This document shows positions 61,501-62,834 of a DNA stretch of 64,000 nt, one piece after another. Where the stretch lies: assembly GCA_018389105.1 (NCBI GenBank), contig JACATO010001093.1, positions 186,001-250,000 on the forward strand. The letters run 5' to 3'. The position numbers and the translations under genes are program-made. The notes under the pieces are model-generated. The model was not told the DNA's origin and did not search any database. It saw nothing but the letters and a program-made list of their open reading frames with translations. Position 1 is the first letter of the stretch; each line of letters begins with the position of its first letter. Source of the stretch: Nautilus pompilius (Eukaryota > Mollusca > Cephalopoda > Nautilida > Nautilidae).

Positions 61501-62834
61501 GGGTGCAAATACAGTGACTGGACCAGATGGACAGCCTGCAGTAAGCCTTGTGATAATGGCTACCGTCAAAGATCCAGAAAGAAACTTGCAGGCAAGGGGC
61601 ATGACTCCTGCGACTTGCCCTCTATCTCCATTGAGGACTGTAACACCAAGCAATGCATGGGTAAGGAATTTGTGGCAACGCATTATGAACTTGTTACAGA
61701 ACTTGTCTGCCCCCTTGATTGCTGCAGTGTTGACCACAGTGAGGCTTTGAAAGTCTAACGTACAGTTAGTCACTCGCTGTGCAGGAAGGAAGTTTTGACT
61801 AGCACTCCACTGTACTCTGTAACTTTGTGTGCTGTTTGTTTTCAGCAGCAACACCAAAGGCTTGACAGGGTTTATGTGAGTTCATTATGGTCAGAAAGTA
61901 AAAAGGGAAAACCTCCAAAGGATCATGTTGGTGGCTAAAAGTATTGCATCACCTGAAATAATTCTGATGCAATGGTTAAGTATTTGCTTGCTGTCTGATC
62001 TATCATTTATGTATCTCCCTTGTTAAAATAATATTCTTCTGTCAAAACAGCGAAAAGTGCACATCTATTGGTGTTTCCTGCTTTATTATTTTGGAGTTGC
62101 ATATCCACAAGAAATAACTACATTAAGGATGCTTAATGCAGACACCTAGAAGGCTGGTGATCTCAAGTGGTAAACTATAGTTCAGGGCCTGAGTTAAAAT
62201 CTCAGTCCAGACCAGTTCATTTTGGTGTGCCTGCCTCCGTGGCATGATTTCTTTACAGCCGGCTGTATGGGTTTCCTCTTGCATCTAAAAACTGAAAAAA
62301 TGTTAGGGATTTTCTGGGTATCTGTGATAGAGTTTCCTCAGGTGACTCTTAACTGGCTTGCATCTTGACCATGCTCTAAAGTCCTCAACCATTCCCAAGT
62401 AACTCGCTTGGTGATCAAGGCAGATGCCCTGCACCATCCCCTTCTGGCTCACTGCTGCACGATGTCCCCAACCCTGATGCAACAACCTTGTCCAGGACAG
62501 TAAGTTTGTTTAATCTTTGGAAATCATTTATTTACCTGCAACAATTGGTTGCATACACAGCAGTGGTTAGGTAAGGTACCATGAGTGGTGAAGCTGAACC
62601 ATTGGCTATGTTTTAGATGTAGTTTGAGGTTGTTTGTTGTTTGTTTTTCAGTCACCCCATACTGGTCATCATGGACGGCCTGGTCCGAGTGTTCGACATC
62701 AGATAACTGTAGCCTTGGCTATAGAGTGCGGAAACGGGAATGTGACAGTCCACCACCGACTAATCCCAATGATTACTGCCACGGAACACCCGAAGAGCAC
62801 AGACCATGTGTAATTCCATGTCCTCATGGCAACC
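619..62834 (+). CDS. Giant secreted LDLa / discoidin / mucin / VWC / TSP1 protein, partial gene (25 exons in window)
   Basis: This is the gene model as a whole; the exons are listed separately. Twenty-five exons join without a stop into 4,048 codons. Residues of the partial protein: LDLa 1-120, linker to 132, divergent discoidin-like domain 133-267, linker to 289, mucin 1 to 934, F5/8C-1 to 1094, Ser/Thr linker to 1152, F5/8C-2 to 1314, mucin 2 to 3530, F5/8C-3 to 3691, linker to 3702, second divergent discoidin-like domain to 3843, linkers to 3859, VWC to 3934, TSP1 to 3987 and 4048. All module boundaries are phase 1; each discoidin-type domain has one internal phase 0 intron. Domain content suggests a secreted extracellular glycoprotein. 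Closest known architecture is SCO-spondin (LDLa, F5/8C, VWC, TSP1), but that protein lacks such mucin blocks, so orthology is unproven. Both ends of the gene lie outside the window. No transcript evidence was available. Confidence 0.88.
1285..1850 (+). mobile_element. IS630/Tc1-mariner-like relic with internally deleted transposase
   Basis: Inverted repeats sharing a core AAAAAGAATGAACCGATTTC lie at 1289-1318 and, inverted, at about 1811-1842. Between them a frame at 1444-1731 starts [16 protein letters not shown], the usual N-terminus of this transposase type, and jumps at residue 30 or so to the C-terminal [13 protein letters not shown], ending GGHIEHL. The DNA-binding helices and the first two catalytic acidic residues are therefore gone. 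It is a non-autonomous, MITE-like derivative; the outer ends are poorly preserved. Confidence 0.75.
1930..2060 (+). repeat. Probable tRNA-derived SINE fragment
   Basis: The segment reads like a degenerate tRNA head (GTGGTCAGACTACTGGACTG, then an AATTCAATTCTCATTGG box-B-like stretch), resembling the reverse-oriented copy near 21770-22115. No clear tail. Assigned by similarity within the window only. Confidence 0.4.
2981..3424. repeat. CA/CAGA microsatellite array
   Basis: About 440 bp made only of ACAC and ACAG steps with occasional AAAC and GAGA. On the complementary strand this is a TG/TCTG repeat like the array at 41388-41985. All six frames stay partly open, producing low-complexity false ORFs. 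Likely length-variable. Confidence 0.95.
3739..3858 (+). CDS. Exon: LDL receptor class A repeat 2
   Basis: 120 nt after CTTCTCAG and before GTAAGT, phase 1 at both ends. The translation has six cysteines ([27 protein letters not shown]), the standard LDLa layout with an intact calcium cage DCRDKSDE. The asparagine in CNGT forms an N-glycosylation sequon. One repeat per exon with phase 1 borders is the usual way LDLa cassettes are shuffled and duplicated. Confidence 0.9.
3859..6462 (+). other. Intron between LDLa 2 and 3
   Basis: Contains a reverse-strand SINE-like copy (4570-4830). An open frame at 4113-4394 (93 codons) has no recognisable family and no splice support. The rest shows nothing I can name. 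Confidence 0.7.
4568..4830 (-). repeat. Probable tRNA-derived SINE with pentanucleotide tail, reverse orientation
   Basis: Read on the minus strand, a head GGTGCAGTGGGTAGCGAGTT is followed by a box-B-like stretch. The copy ends at about 4570 in a short tandem tail of AAGTG units, seen on the plus strand as CACTTCACTTCACTT. A tRNA-like head plus a short-repeat tail is typical of SINEs. Confidence 0.5.
6463..6579 (+). CDS. Exon: LDL receptor class A repeat 3 (eight cysteines)
   Basis: 117 nt after TTTAG and before GTAAGT, phase 1 at both ends. The end [12 protein letters not shown] is a clear LDLa calcium signature, but the repeat is unusual: it has eight cysteines rather than six (CTCE at the start and SCEC in the middle), and the usual CD before the calcium loop is CN. 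The extra pair may form an added disulfide. It closes the LDLa cluster, since the next exons are a linker and a discoidin-like domain. Confidence 0.85.
6580..7523 (+). other. Intron after LDLa 3
   Basis: Holds a MITE-like element (7187-7452) and a partial diverged copy of its left part (6658-6750). Otherwise AT-rich and featureless. Confidence 0.7.
7187..7452. mobile_element. MITE-like element with short terminal inverted repeats
   Basis: The left end GGGCATCTGCAAGAGG and the right end CCTGCAGATGCCTATG are inverted relative to each other. The roughly 265-bp interior has no coding capacity. A diverged copy of the left 90 bp lies at 6658-6750, with the same order of words (GATGG, ATTGTAA, CATTAATT, TTGCC, GATTCACC), which supports a repeated family. 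Superfamily is not determined. Confidence 0.55.
7524..7559 (+). CDS. Exon: 12-codon linker
   Basis: A 36-nt exon, phase 1 to phase 1, with a CTTTACAG acceptor and a GTAAGT donor. It encodes a short Thr/Asn-rich stretch ([11 protein letters not shown]) with two N-glycosylation sequons. It bridges the LDLa cluster and the first discoidin-like domain. Being symmetric, it could be skipped without changing the frame. It is called from splice signals and phase only, so it is less certain than the domain exons. Confidence 0.7.
7560..8598 (+). other. Intron before divergent domain A
   Basis: Contains an 87-bp tandem duplication at 7854-8028. A splice-flanked segment at 8296-8352 was considered and rejected as an exon because it would leave the frame in the wrong phase. 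Confidence 0.7.
7854..8028. repeat. 87-bp tandem duplication, two copies
   Basis: CAAGAGATGACG begins at 7854 and again at 7941. The two 87-bp copies differ at only about two positions, so the duplication is recent. No coding content. Confidence 0.9.
8599..8867 (+). CDS. Exon: divergent discoidin-like domain A, first half
   Basis: 269 nt after ATTTACAG and before GTAAGT; enters in phase 1 and leaves in phase 0, the same phases as the three true F5/8C first exons downstream. The product starts with a cysteine ([10 protein letters not shown]), has an ISVSSN motif, LLRSKETMW, then [11 protein letters not shown], which resembles the first strands of a galactose-binding-like discoidin fold (aspartate-isoleucine-serine-rich start, LR, Trp-Ser-Pro, beta strand). 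It lacks the TQGGGD and GYV motifs of domains 1-3. Family assignment is an inference; the exon itself is well supported by its homologue at 37777-38042. Confidence 0.82.
8868..10115 (+). other. Intron within divergent domain A
   Basis: AT-rich, with a short CA run at about 10020-10040 and a T-rich tract before the acceptor. An open frame at 9034-9279 has no family resemblance. A loose inverted repeat (TTGTGATGTAG near 8937 and CTACATCATAA near 9017) is present. Confidence 0.65.
10116..10251 (+). CDS. Exon: divergent discoidin-like domain A, second half
   Basis: 136 nt, phase 0 to phase 1, after TTTACAG and before GTAAGT. It continues domain A with [15 protein letters not shown], a strand [11 protein letters not shown], then [11 protein letters not shown]. 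The single cysteine near the end matches the terminal cysteine of discoidin domains, which pairs with the one at the domain start. An NKT sequon is present. The pair of exons is organised like 37777-38042 plus 39031-39187. Confidence 0.82.
10252..11059 (+). other. Intron after divergent domain A
   Basis: Includes a GAT trinucleotide run (about 10335-10363), A-rich tracts and the SINE-like copy at 10670-10830. No exon seen. Confidence 0.7.
10670..10830 (+). repeat. tRNA-derived SINE-like copy
   Basis: A GC-richer island in AT-rich DNA with the intact box B word GGTTCGAATCCCGG at about 10725, preceded at tRNA spacing by a head around CGGTTAGCCTGCAGG. It is followed by words (GGTGTGCCTCC, CAGCCGG-like) also seen in the copy at 62150-62490. 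It is a SINE head rather than a tRNA gene because it cannot be folded into a full cloverleaf by eye. Confidence 0.55.
11060..11125 (+). CDS. Exon: 22-codon Ser/Thr/Pro/Val linker
   Basis: 66 nt, phase 1 to phase 1, after TTATTTAAG and before GTACAC. It encodes [20 protein letters not shown], a hydrophobic and Ser/Pro-rich spacer between domain A and mucin exon 1. The donor is weaker than most in this gene (GTACAC), so the exon may be alternatively used. The reading frame fits both neighbours. Confidence 0.68.
11235..11410 (+). repeat. SINE-like copy
   Basis: Shares GAGTTAGAATCCCAAT and ACCAGCTCATTTTGGT with the copy at 62150-62490 (there GAGTTAAAATCTCAGT and ACCAGTTCATTTTGGT), in the same orientation and order. 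Diverged and without a clear tail. Confidence 0.55.
12200..12490 (+). repeat. SINE-like copy
   Basis: The 3' portion (GGTAACTCCTGACTGGC, later AACTTAGTTGGTCACCAGGG) matches the 3' portion of the copy at 62150-62490 (GGTGACTCTTAACTGGC, AACTCGCTTGGTGATCAAGG). The front has GGGCCTGGATCCCGG, a box-B-like word. Same family, same strand. Confidence 0.6.
12647..14581 (+). CDS. Exon: mucin block 1 with about 46 ten-residue repeats
   Basis: One exon of 1,935 nt (645 codons), phase 1 to phase 1, after TTTTTAG and before GTAGGC. After three early variant units ([10 protein letters not shown]), it runs as a 30-bp tandem repeat from about 12750 to 14143 encoding [10 protein letters not shown], nearly identical from unit to unit also at third positions. 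The main variation is one A/G change giving TIPATT in about eight units. The last 145 codons are Ser/Thr-rich without a regular repeat. No cysteine is present. Thr-Pro density predicts a rigid, densely O-glycosylated stalk as in mucins. Near-identity of units points to recent homogenisation, so copy number is likely to vary. A 672-codon open frame on the other strand is a by-product of the repeat. Confidence 0.9.
14582..15895 (+). other. Intron after mucin exon 1
   Basis: AT-rich. The word CTCCCTTGAA recurs at about 14956, 14997 and 15651, hinting at an old repeat. No exon or transposon recognised. Confidence 0.65.
15896..16203 (+). CDS. Exon: F5/8 type C (discoidin) domain 1, first half
   Basis: 308 nt, phase 1 to phase 0, after ATTTCAG and before GTAAGT. 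The domain opens with AYCKDD, has [24 protein letters not shown], then [18 protein letters not shown] and [13 protein letters not shown]. The TQG and GYVTSF blocks are the hallmark of F5/8C domains, in which surface loops bind carbohydrates, lipids or matrix proteins. The frame runs on into the intron for some distance, but GTAAGT at 16204 fits the pattern of the other two copies. N-glycosylation sequons are visible (YNLT, VNVS). Confidence 0.92.
16204..17578 (+). other. Intron within F5/8C domain 1
   Basis: Contains a SINE-like head (about 16755-16855) running into a CT dinucleotide tract (16859-16896). No other feature seen. Confidence 0.65.
16755..16896 (+). repeat. SINE-like fragment plus CT microsatellite
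   Basis: GTCCTGTGGTTAGATTGCCA followed by GAGTTCAACTCTAGC looks like a diverged tRNA-type box A and box B. It runs into about 19 CT units. Confidence 0.45.
17579..17750 (+). CDS. Exon: F5/8 type C (discoidin) domain 1, second half
   Basis: 172 nt, phase 0 to phase 1, after ATTTCAG and before GTAAGT. It begins LFDGNYD, the FDGN block that follows the strand in discoidin domains, and ends [25 protein letters not shown], corresponding to the final strands and closing cysteine. The exon has exactly the same length as 23180-23351 and 35852-36023, showing that the three domains arose by duplication of a two-exon cassette. An extra CC pair near the start is specific to this copy. Confidence 0.92.
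18209..18353. repeat. CT microsatellite with CAT trinucleotide runs
   Basis: Alternating blocks of CT and CAT repeats; a pyrimidine-rich sequence on the sense strand. It yields false Ser/Leu/His-rich open frames. Confidence 0.9.
19034..19265. repeat. 58-bp tandem repeat, four copies
   Basis: CAGGAAACCCCTTAAGAG starts at 19034, 19092, 19150 and 19208. Copies are essentially identical, implying recent amplification. Unrelated in sequence to the 59-bp minisatellite farther down. Confidence 0.92.
20060..20233 (+). CDS. Exon: 58-codon Ser/Thr/Pro linker
   Basis: 174 nt, phase 1 to phase 1, after ATTTTGTAG and before GTATGT. It encodes a low-complexity spacer rich in Thr, Ser, Val, Pro and Ala (for example [16 protein letters not shown]), with no cysteine and no strict repeat. 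It sits between F5/8C domains 1 and 2 in the place where mucin exon 2 sits between domains 2 and 3, so it may be a small unexpanded relative of the mucin exons. O-glycosylation is expected. Confidence 0.8.
20935..21609 (+). mobile_element. Pogo/Tigger-like element, internally deleted
   Basis: Terminal inverted repeats TACAGTAAACTCTGGATAT and, inverted, ACAGAGTTTATTGTA, with TA at the outer ends as expected for TA target-site duplication. Inside are remnants of a pogo-type N-terminus (ATGGCTCCTAAACTTGAC, then words translating to [10 protein letters not shown], a helix-turn-helix segment) and an acidic C-terminal tail PEEEQ. The catalytic domain is missing, so the element is non-autonomous. 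Confidence 0.72.
21770..22115 (-). repeat. tRNA-derived SINE-like copy, reverse orientation
   Basis: On the minus strand it begins near 22115 with CTACTGGACTACCATGG and AAAGTTCAAATTATGAT, a tRNA-like head. It continues with words (GTTTCCCAGGTA, AAGTTGCTTGG) similar to the other copies in this gene. The body is about 340 bp. Confidence 0.5.
22275..22588 (+). CDS. Exon: F5/8 type C (discoidin) domain 2, first half
   Basis: 314 nt, phase 1 to phase 0, after TTTTTCAG and before GTAGGT. Key blocks are [31 protein letters not shown], the strand [22 protein letters not shown] and [13 protein letters not shown]. All blocks line up with domain 1, including the cysteine at the start and the TQGGG loop. 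The donor GTAGGT is shared with domain 3. An N-glycosylation sequon (NVS) stands at the same place as in domain 1. Confidence 0.92.
22589..23179 (+). other. Intron within F5/8C domain 2
   Basis: No transposon recognised. A short repeated word, TGACAGGTAAGA, occurs at about 22993 and 23053. Confidence 0.65.
23180..23351 (+). CDS. Exon: F5/8 type C (discoidin) domain 2, second half
   Basis: 172 nt, phase 0 to phase 1, after ATATTGCAG and before GTAAGA. It encodes [15 protein letters not shown], then [27 protein letters not shown]. Compared with domain 1 the FDGN block has become FYGN, while the NKT-x-GRWGFRM end is almost unchanged and carries the terminal cysteine. It hands over in phase 1 to mucin exon 2. 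Confidence 0.92.
23352..24989 (+). other. Intron before mucin exon 2
   Basis: AT-rich, without an exon, tandem repeat or element that I can recognise. Confidence 0.65.
24990..31637 (+). CDS. Exon: mucin block 2, single giant exon of 2,216 codons with about 200 ten-residue repeats
   Basis: One uninterrupted exon of 6,648 nt, phase 1 to phase 1, after GCTGCAG and before GTAAGT. About 70 codons of irregular Ser/Thr/Pro sequence lead into a 30-bp tandem repeat (about 25210-31430) with unit consensus [10 protein letters not shown] or [10 protein letters not shown]; some units are nine residues long through loss of one threonine codon. The exon ends with about 70 irregular residues. No cysteine. 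Units differ more than in mucin 1, and long blocks are themselves duplicated: the odd run with [13 protein letters not shown] and IEVTTT occurs at about 29050 and again 1,395 bp later. Proline-threonine repeats of this kind are O-glycosylated along their length and form an extended, water-binding rod. The open frame upstream to 24899 is intron. A 2,125-codon antisense frame is an artefact of the repeat. Confidence 0.93.
31638..34507 (+). other. Intron after mucin exon 2
   Basis: Most of the first half is a minus-strand Tigger relic (about 31900-33330). The second half has interleaved inverted repeats at 33694-33769 and otherwise unassigned sequence. Confidence 0.65.
31900..33330 (-). mobile_element. 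Pogo/Tigger transposase relic, minus strand
   Basis: The minus strand carries decayed pieces of a Tigger transposase in the right order. The N-terminal part is near 33300-33050. FPEKLK lies near 32800. [20 protein letters not shown] and [15 protein letters not shown] come from 32734-32519. A further stretch near 32420-32290 translates to words such as IVDNA and PNVKVMLLP and ends in LIQPMDQG, the second half of the DDE catalytic domain. Stops and frame changes are frequent, so it is an old, inactive copy. Terminal repeats were not found. Confidence 0.78.
34508..34818 (+). CDS. Exon: F5/8 type C (discoidin) domain 3, first half
   Basis: 311 nt, phase 1 to phase 0, after ATTTCAG and before GTAGGT. 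Blocks: [63 protein letters not shown] and [18 protein letters not shown] of domains 1 and 2 is VQG here. The domain follows directly on the giant mucin exon, so mucin 2 is framed by discoidin domains on both sides. Confidence 0.92.
34819..35851 (+). other. Intron within F5/8C domain 3
   Basis: A short CA run near 35050 and an A-rich tract near 35270. No further feature recognised. Confidence 0.65.
35852..36023 (+). CDS. Exon: F5/8 type C (discoidin) domain 3, second half
   Basis: 172 nt, phase 0 to phase 1, after CATTGTAG and before GTAAGT. It encodes [14 protein letters not shown], then [18 protein letters not shown] and [13 protein letters not shown], ending with the conserved closing cysteine. 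Length and phases equal those of the second exons of domains 1 and 2. Confidence 0.92.
36024..36891 (+). other. Intron after F5/8C domain 3
   Basis: AT-rich; nothing recognised. Confidence 0.65.
36892..36924 (+). CDS. Exon: 11-codon Thr-rich linker
   Basis: 33 nt, phase 1 to phase 1, with a strong CTTCTCCAG acceptor and GTAAGT donor. It encodes [11 protein letters not shown], which resembles a single unit of the mucin 2 repeat ([10 protein letters not shown]). It joins F5/8C domain 3 to divergent domain B and may be the unexpanded ancestor or a remnant of a mucin exon. Confidence 0.75.
36925..37776 (+). other. Intron before divergent domain B
   Basis: AT-rich; nothing recognised beyond a good polypyrimidine tract before the acceptor. 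Confidence 0.65.
37777..38042 (+). CDS. Exon: divergent discoidin-like domain B, first half
   Basis: 266 nt, phase 1 to phase 0, after TTTTTCAG and before GTGAGT. It starts [10 protein letters not shown], then [26 protein letters not shown], a strand [11 protein letters not shown] and [14 protein letters not shown]. The spacing of the first cysteine, the Ser-Ser, the Trp-Ser-Pro and the second cysteine matches domain A at 8599-8867. Assigned as a divergent galactose-binding-like (discoidin-like) fold by that comparison and by identical intron phases; not a typical F5/8C sequence. Confidence 0.82.
38043..39030 (+). other. Intron within divergent domain B
   Basis: A short TTGG tetranucleotide run at about 38528-38542. 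No exon or element recognised. Confidence 0.65.
39031..39187 (+). CDS. Exon: divergent discoidin-like domain B, second half
   Basis: 157 nt, phase 0 to phase 1, after CTTTCCAG and before GTAAGT. It encodes [17 protein letters not shown], the strand [13 protein letters not shown], and [10 protein letters not shown]. The final KVCEY with one cysteine corresponds to FICYEE in domain A. Sequons NIS here and NGT/NIT in the preceding exon suggest N-glycosylation. Length exceeds the domain A partner by seven codons. Confidence 0.82.
39188..40528 (+). other. Intron between divergent domain B and the microexon
   Basis: A SINE-like copy at 39445-39740; the rest is AT-rich. Confidence 0.65.
39445..39740 (+). 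repeat. tRNA-derived SINE-like copy
   Basis: Starts with a tRNA-like head (GGTGGCCCCTTGGATAAGG, then CCAAGTTCGATTGCCAG as box B), followed by a body of about 220 bp ending in an A-rich tract near 39740. One of the better preserved copies in the window. Confidence 0.6.
40529..40546 (+). CDS. Microexon: 6 codons
   Basis: An 18-nt exon, phase 1 to phase 1, encoding the residues YSSAF plus split codons. It has an excellent polypyrimidine tract of CT repeats ending in TTCCAG and a consensus GTAAGT donor, and it fits the frame between domain B and the next linker. Called from splice signals alone, so inclusion in mRNA is uncertain. Being symmetric it is a natural cassette exon. Confidence 0.5.
40547..41189 (+). 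other. Intron between the microexon and the last linker
   Basis: A long A-run/T-run palindrome-like tract near 40720-40755 and a C-run near 41133; nothing else recognised. Confidence 0.65.
41190..41219 (+). CDS. Exon: 10-codon Thr-rich linker
   Basis: 30 nt, phase 1 to phase 1, after CCTTTGCAG and before GTAAGT, encoding TLAPSTTTK. It is the last spacer before the VWC domain, and a 7.6 kb intron follows. Called from splice signals, phase and its mucin-like composition. Confidence 0.68.
41388..41985. repeat. TG/TGTC microsatellite with longer-period substructure
   Basis: About 600 bp of alternating TG with TCTG and TTTG interruptions. Words such as CATTGAGTG and GCATGTCTTTG recur, giving a higher-order pattern. 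The long stretches of alternating purine-pyrimidine can adopt left-handed DNA. It gives false Cys/Val-rich open frames on the plus strand and Thr/His-rich ones on the minus strand. Confidence 0.93.
42418..44030. repeat. CT-rich array with about 29 TGACGTCA palindromes
   Basis: Irregular tandem units of about 35-60 bp, each made of a CT tract, a CCGTCTCTCTGTAAC or TATCTGTAGC word, and TGACGTCA followed by TCTCTC. I counted about 29 perfect TGACGTCA octamers and about five single-base variants (TGACATCA, TGATGTCA). The octamer is the full cAMP-response element bound by CREB/ATF proteins. The CT tracts vary in length, showing microsatellite slippage between otherwise constant words. Confidence 0.93.
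45300..48300 (-). mobile_element. Ty3/gypsy LTR-retrotransposon fossil
   Basis: On the minus strand, stretches recognisable as the pol region of a Ty3/gypsy element lie in the normal order: reverse transcriptase toward the right, RNase H near 46200-46450, and a probable integrase region toward 45300. No long terminal repeats were identified. The copy is heavily broken, with well over ten breaks, so the insertion is old. It lies wholly inside an intron, antisense to the host gene. Confidence 0.6.
48791..48968 (+). CDS. Exon: von Willebrand factor C (VWC) domain, first part
   Basis: 178 nt, phase 1 to phase 2, after TTTTGTAG and before GTAAGT. It encodes [15 protein letters not shown], a spacer with FGWIEKDG, then [16 protein letters not shown] and the first two bases of a cysteine codon. 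With the next exon it yields the VWC core pattern CxxCxC-x2-G-x3-C-x4-C. VWC modules are about 60-80 residues and mediate protein-protein contacts, including binding of TGF-beta/BMP ligands in some families. This is the only module boundary in the window interrupted in phase 2, and the interrupting intron is 10 kb of minisatellite. Confidence 0.88.
48969..59034 (+). other. 10 kb intron splitting the VWC domain
   Basis: Consists almost entirely of the 59-bp minisatellite; only about 200 bp on the left and 130 bp on the right are unique. Confidence 0.85.
49172..58900. repeat. 59-bp minisatellite, about 165 copies
   Basis: A head-to-tail array with a strict 59-bp period, unit beginning GTAGTCACAATCTTAAA and containing CTGCAGTCAGTCACTAGG and GAGCAGGTGTGT. 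Two main unit types differ at AAACAACAGAG versus AAAGCACAGAG. A second variable site reads AGGGAGC, AGAGAGC, ATGGAGC or AGATAGC. The consensus has no CpG. A few units carry 1-4 bp indels. Blocks of many units are repeated within the array. Three consecutive units return to the same frame, which makes false open frames of the MCSHNLK type; these have no coding signature beyond the repeat. Confidence 0.97.
59035..59081 (+). CDS. Exon: VWC domain, second part
   Basis: 47 nt, phase 2 to phase 1, after ATTTTAG and before GTAAGA. The split codon completes a cysteine, giving [16 protein letters not shown], which is the C-terminal half of the VWC signature. Although short and lying 10 kb from its partner, the exact completion of the cysteine pattern makes the call firm. 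The exon exits in phase 1 toward the TSP1 repeats. Confidence 0.85.
59082..61501 (+). other. Intron between VWC and TSP1 1
   Basis: Holds the Tigger-like element at 59247-60297 and an ATA trinucleotide run near 60765-60785. The rest is AT-rich with no recognised exon. Confidence 0.7.
59247..60297 (+). mobile_element. Pogo/Tigger element, truncated transposase, well-kept ends
   Basis: A 17-bp terminal inverted repeat TACAGTAAAGTCTCACT stands at both ends, including the TA target site. From 59401 the plus strand reads as a decayed Tigger transposase: [16 protein letters not shown], a helix-turn-helix segment [24 protein letters not shown], then from about 59850 [35 protein letters not shown] and [11 protein letters not shown]. 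It stops soon after the first catalytic aspartate region (NVDATG); the rest of the DDE domain is deleted. Several stops make it inactive. Non-autonomous, about 1.05 kb. Confidence 0.85.
61502..61660 (+). CDS. Exon: thrombospondin type 1 repeat 1
   Basis: 159 nt, phase 1 to phase 1, after TTTGCTAG and before GTAAGG. It encodes [29 protein letters not shown] and then [17 protein letters not shown]. The WxxWxxC start, the RxR strand and six cysteines are diagnostic of TSP1; WTRW is a C-mannosylation motif. The residue before the second core cysteine is proline, so the usual O-fucosylation motif is not evident. TSP1 repeats bind matrix proteins and glycosaminoglycans. Confidence 0.92.
61661..62651 (+). 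other. Intron between TSP1 1 and TSP1 2
   Basis: Contains the SINE-like copy at 62150-62490. Nothing else recognised. Confidence 0.7.
62150..62490 (+). repeat. tRNA-derived SINE-like copy
   Basis: Head with GCTGGTGATCTCAAGTGG and a diverged box B GAGTTAAAATCTCAGTCC, a body ACCAGTTCATTTTGGTGTG, then a 3' part GGTGACTCTTAACTGGC to CTTGGTGATCAAGGCAG. The body matches 11235-11410 and the 3' part matches 12360-12490, which defines one family of about 330 bp in this gene. Confidence 0.62.
62652..62834 (+). CDS. Exon: thrombospondin type 1 repeat 2
   Basis: 183 nt, phase 1 to phase 1, after TTTTTCAG and before GTAAGT. It encodes [33 protein letters not shown], then [16 protein letters not shown]. 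Three spaced tryptophans (WSSWTAW) and six cysteines make this a canonical group 1 type TSP1 repeat. It is the last exon in the window; the phase 1 exit shows that the protein continues, probably with more TSP1 repeats. Confidence 0.92.
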
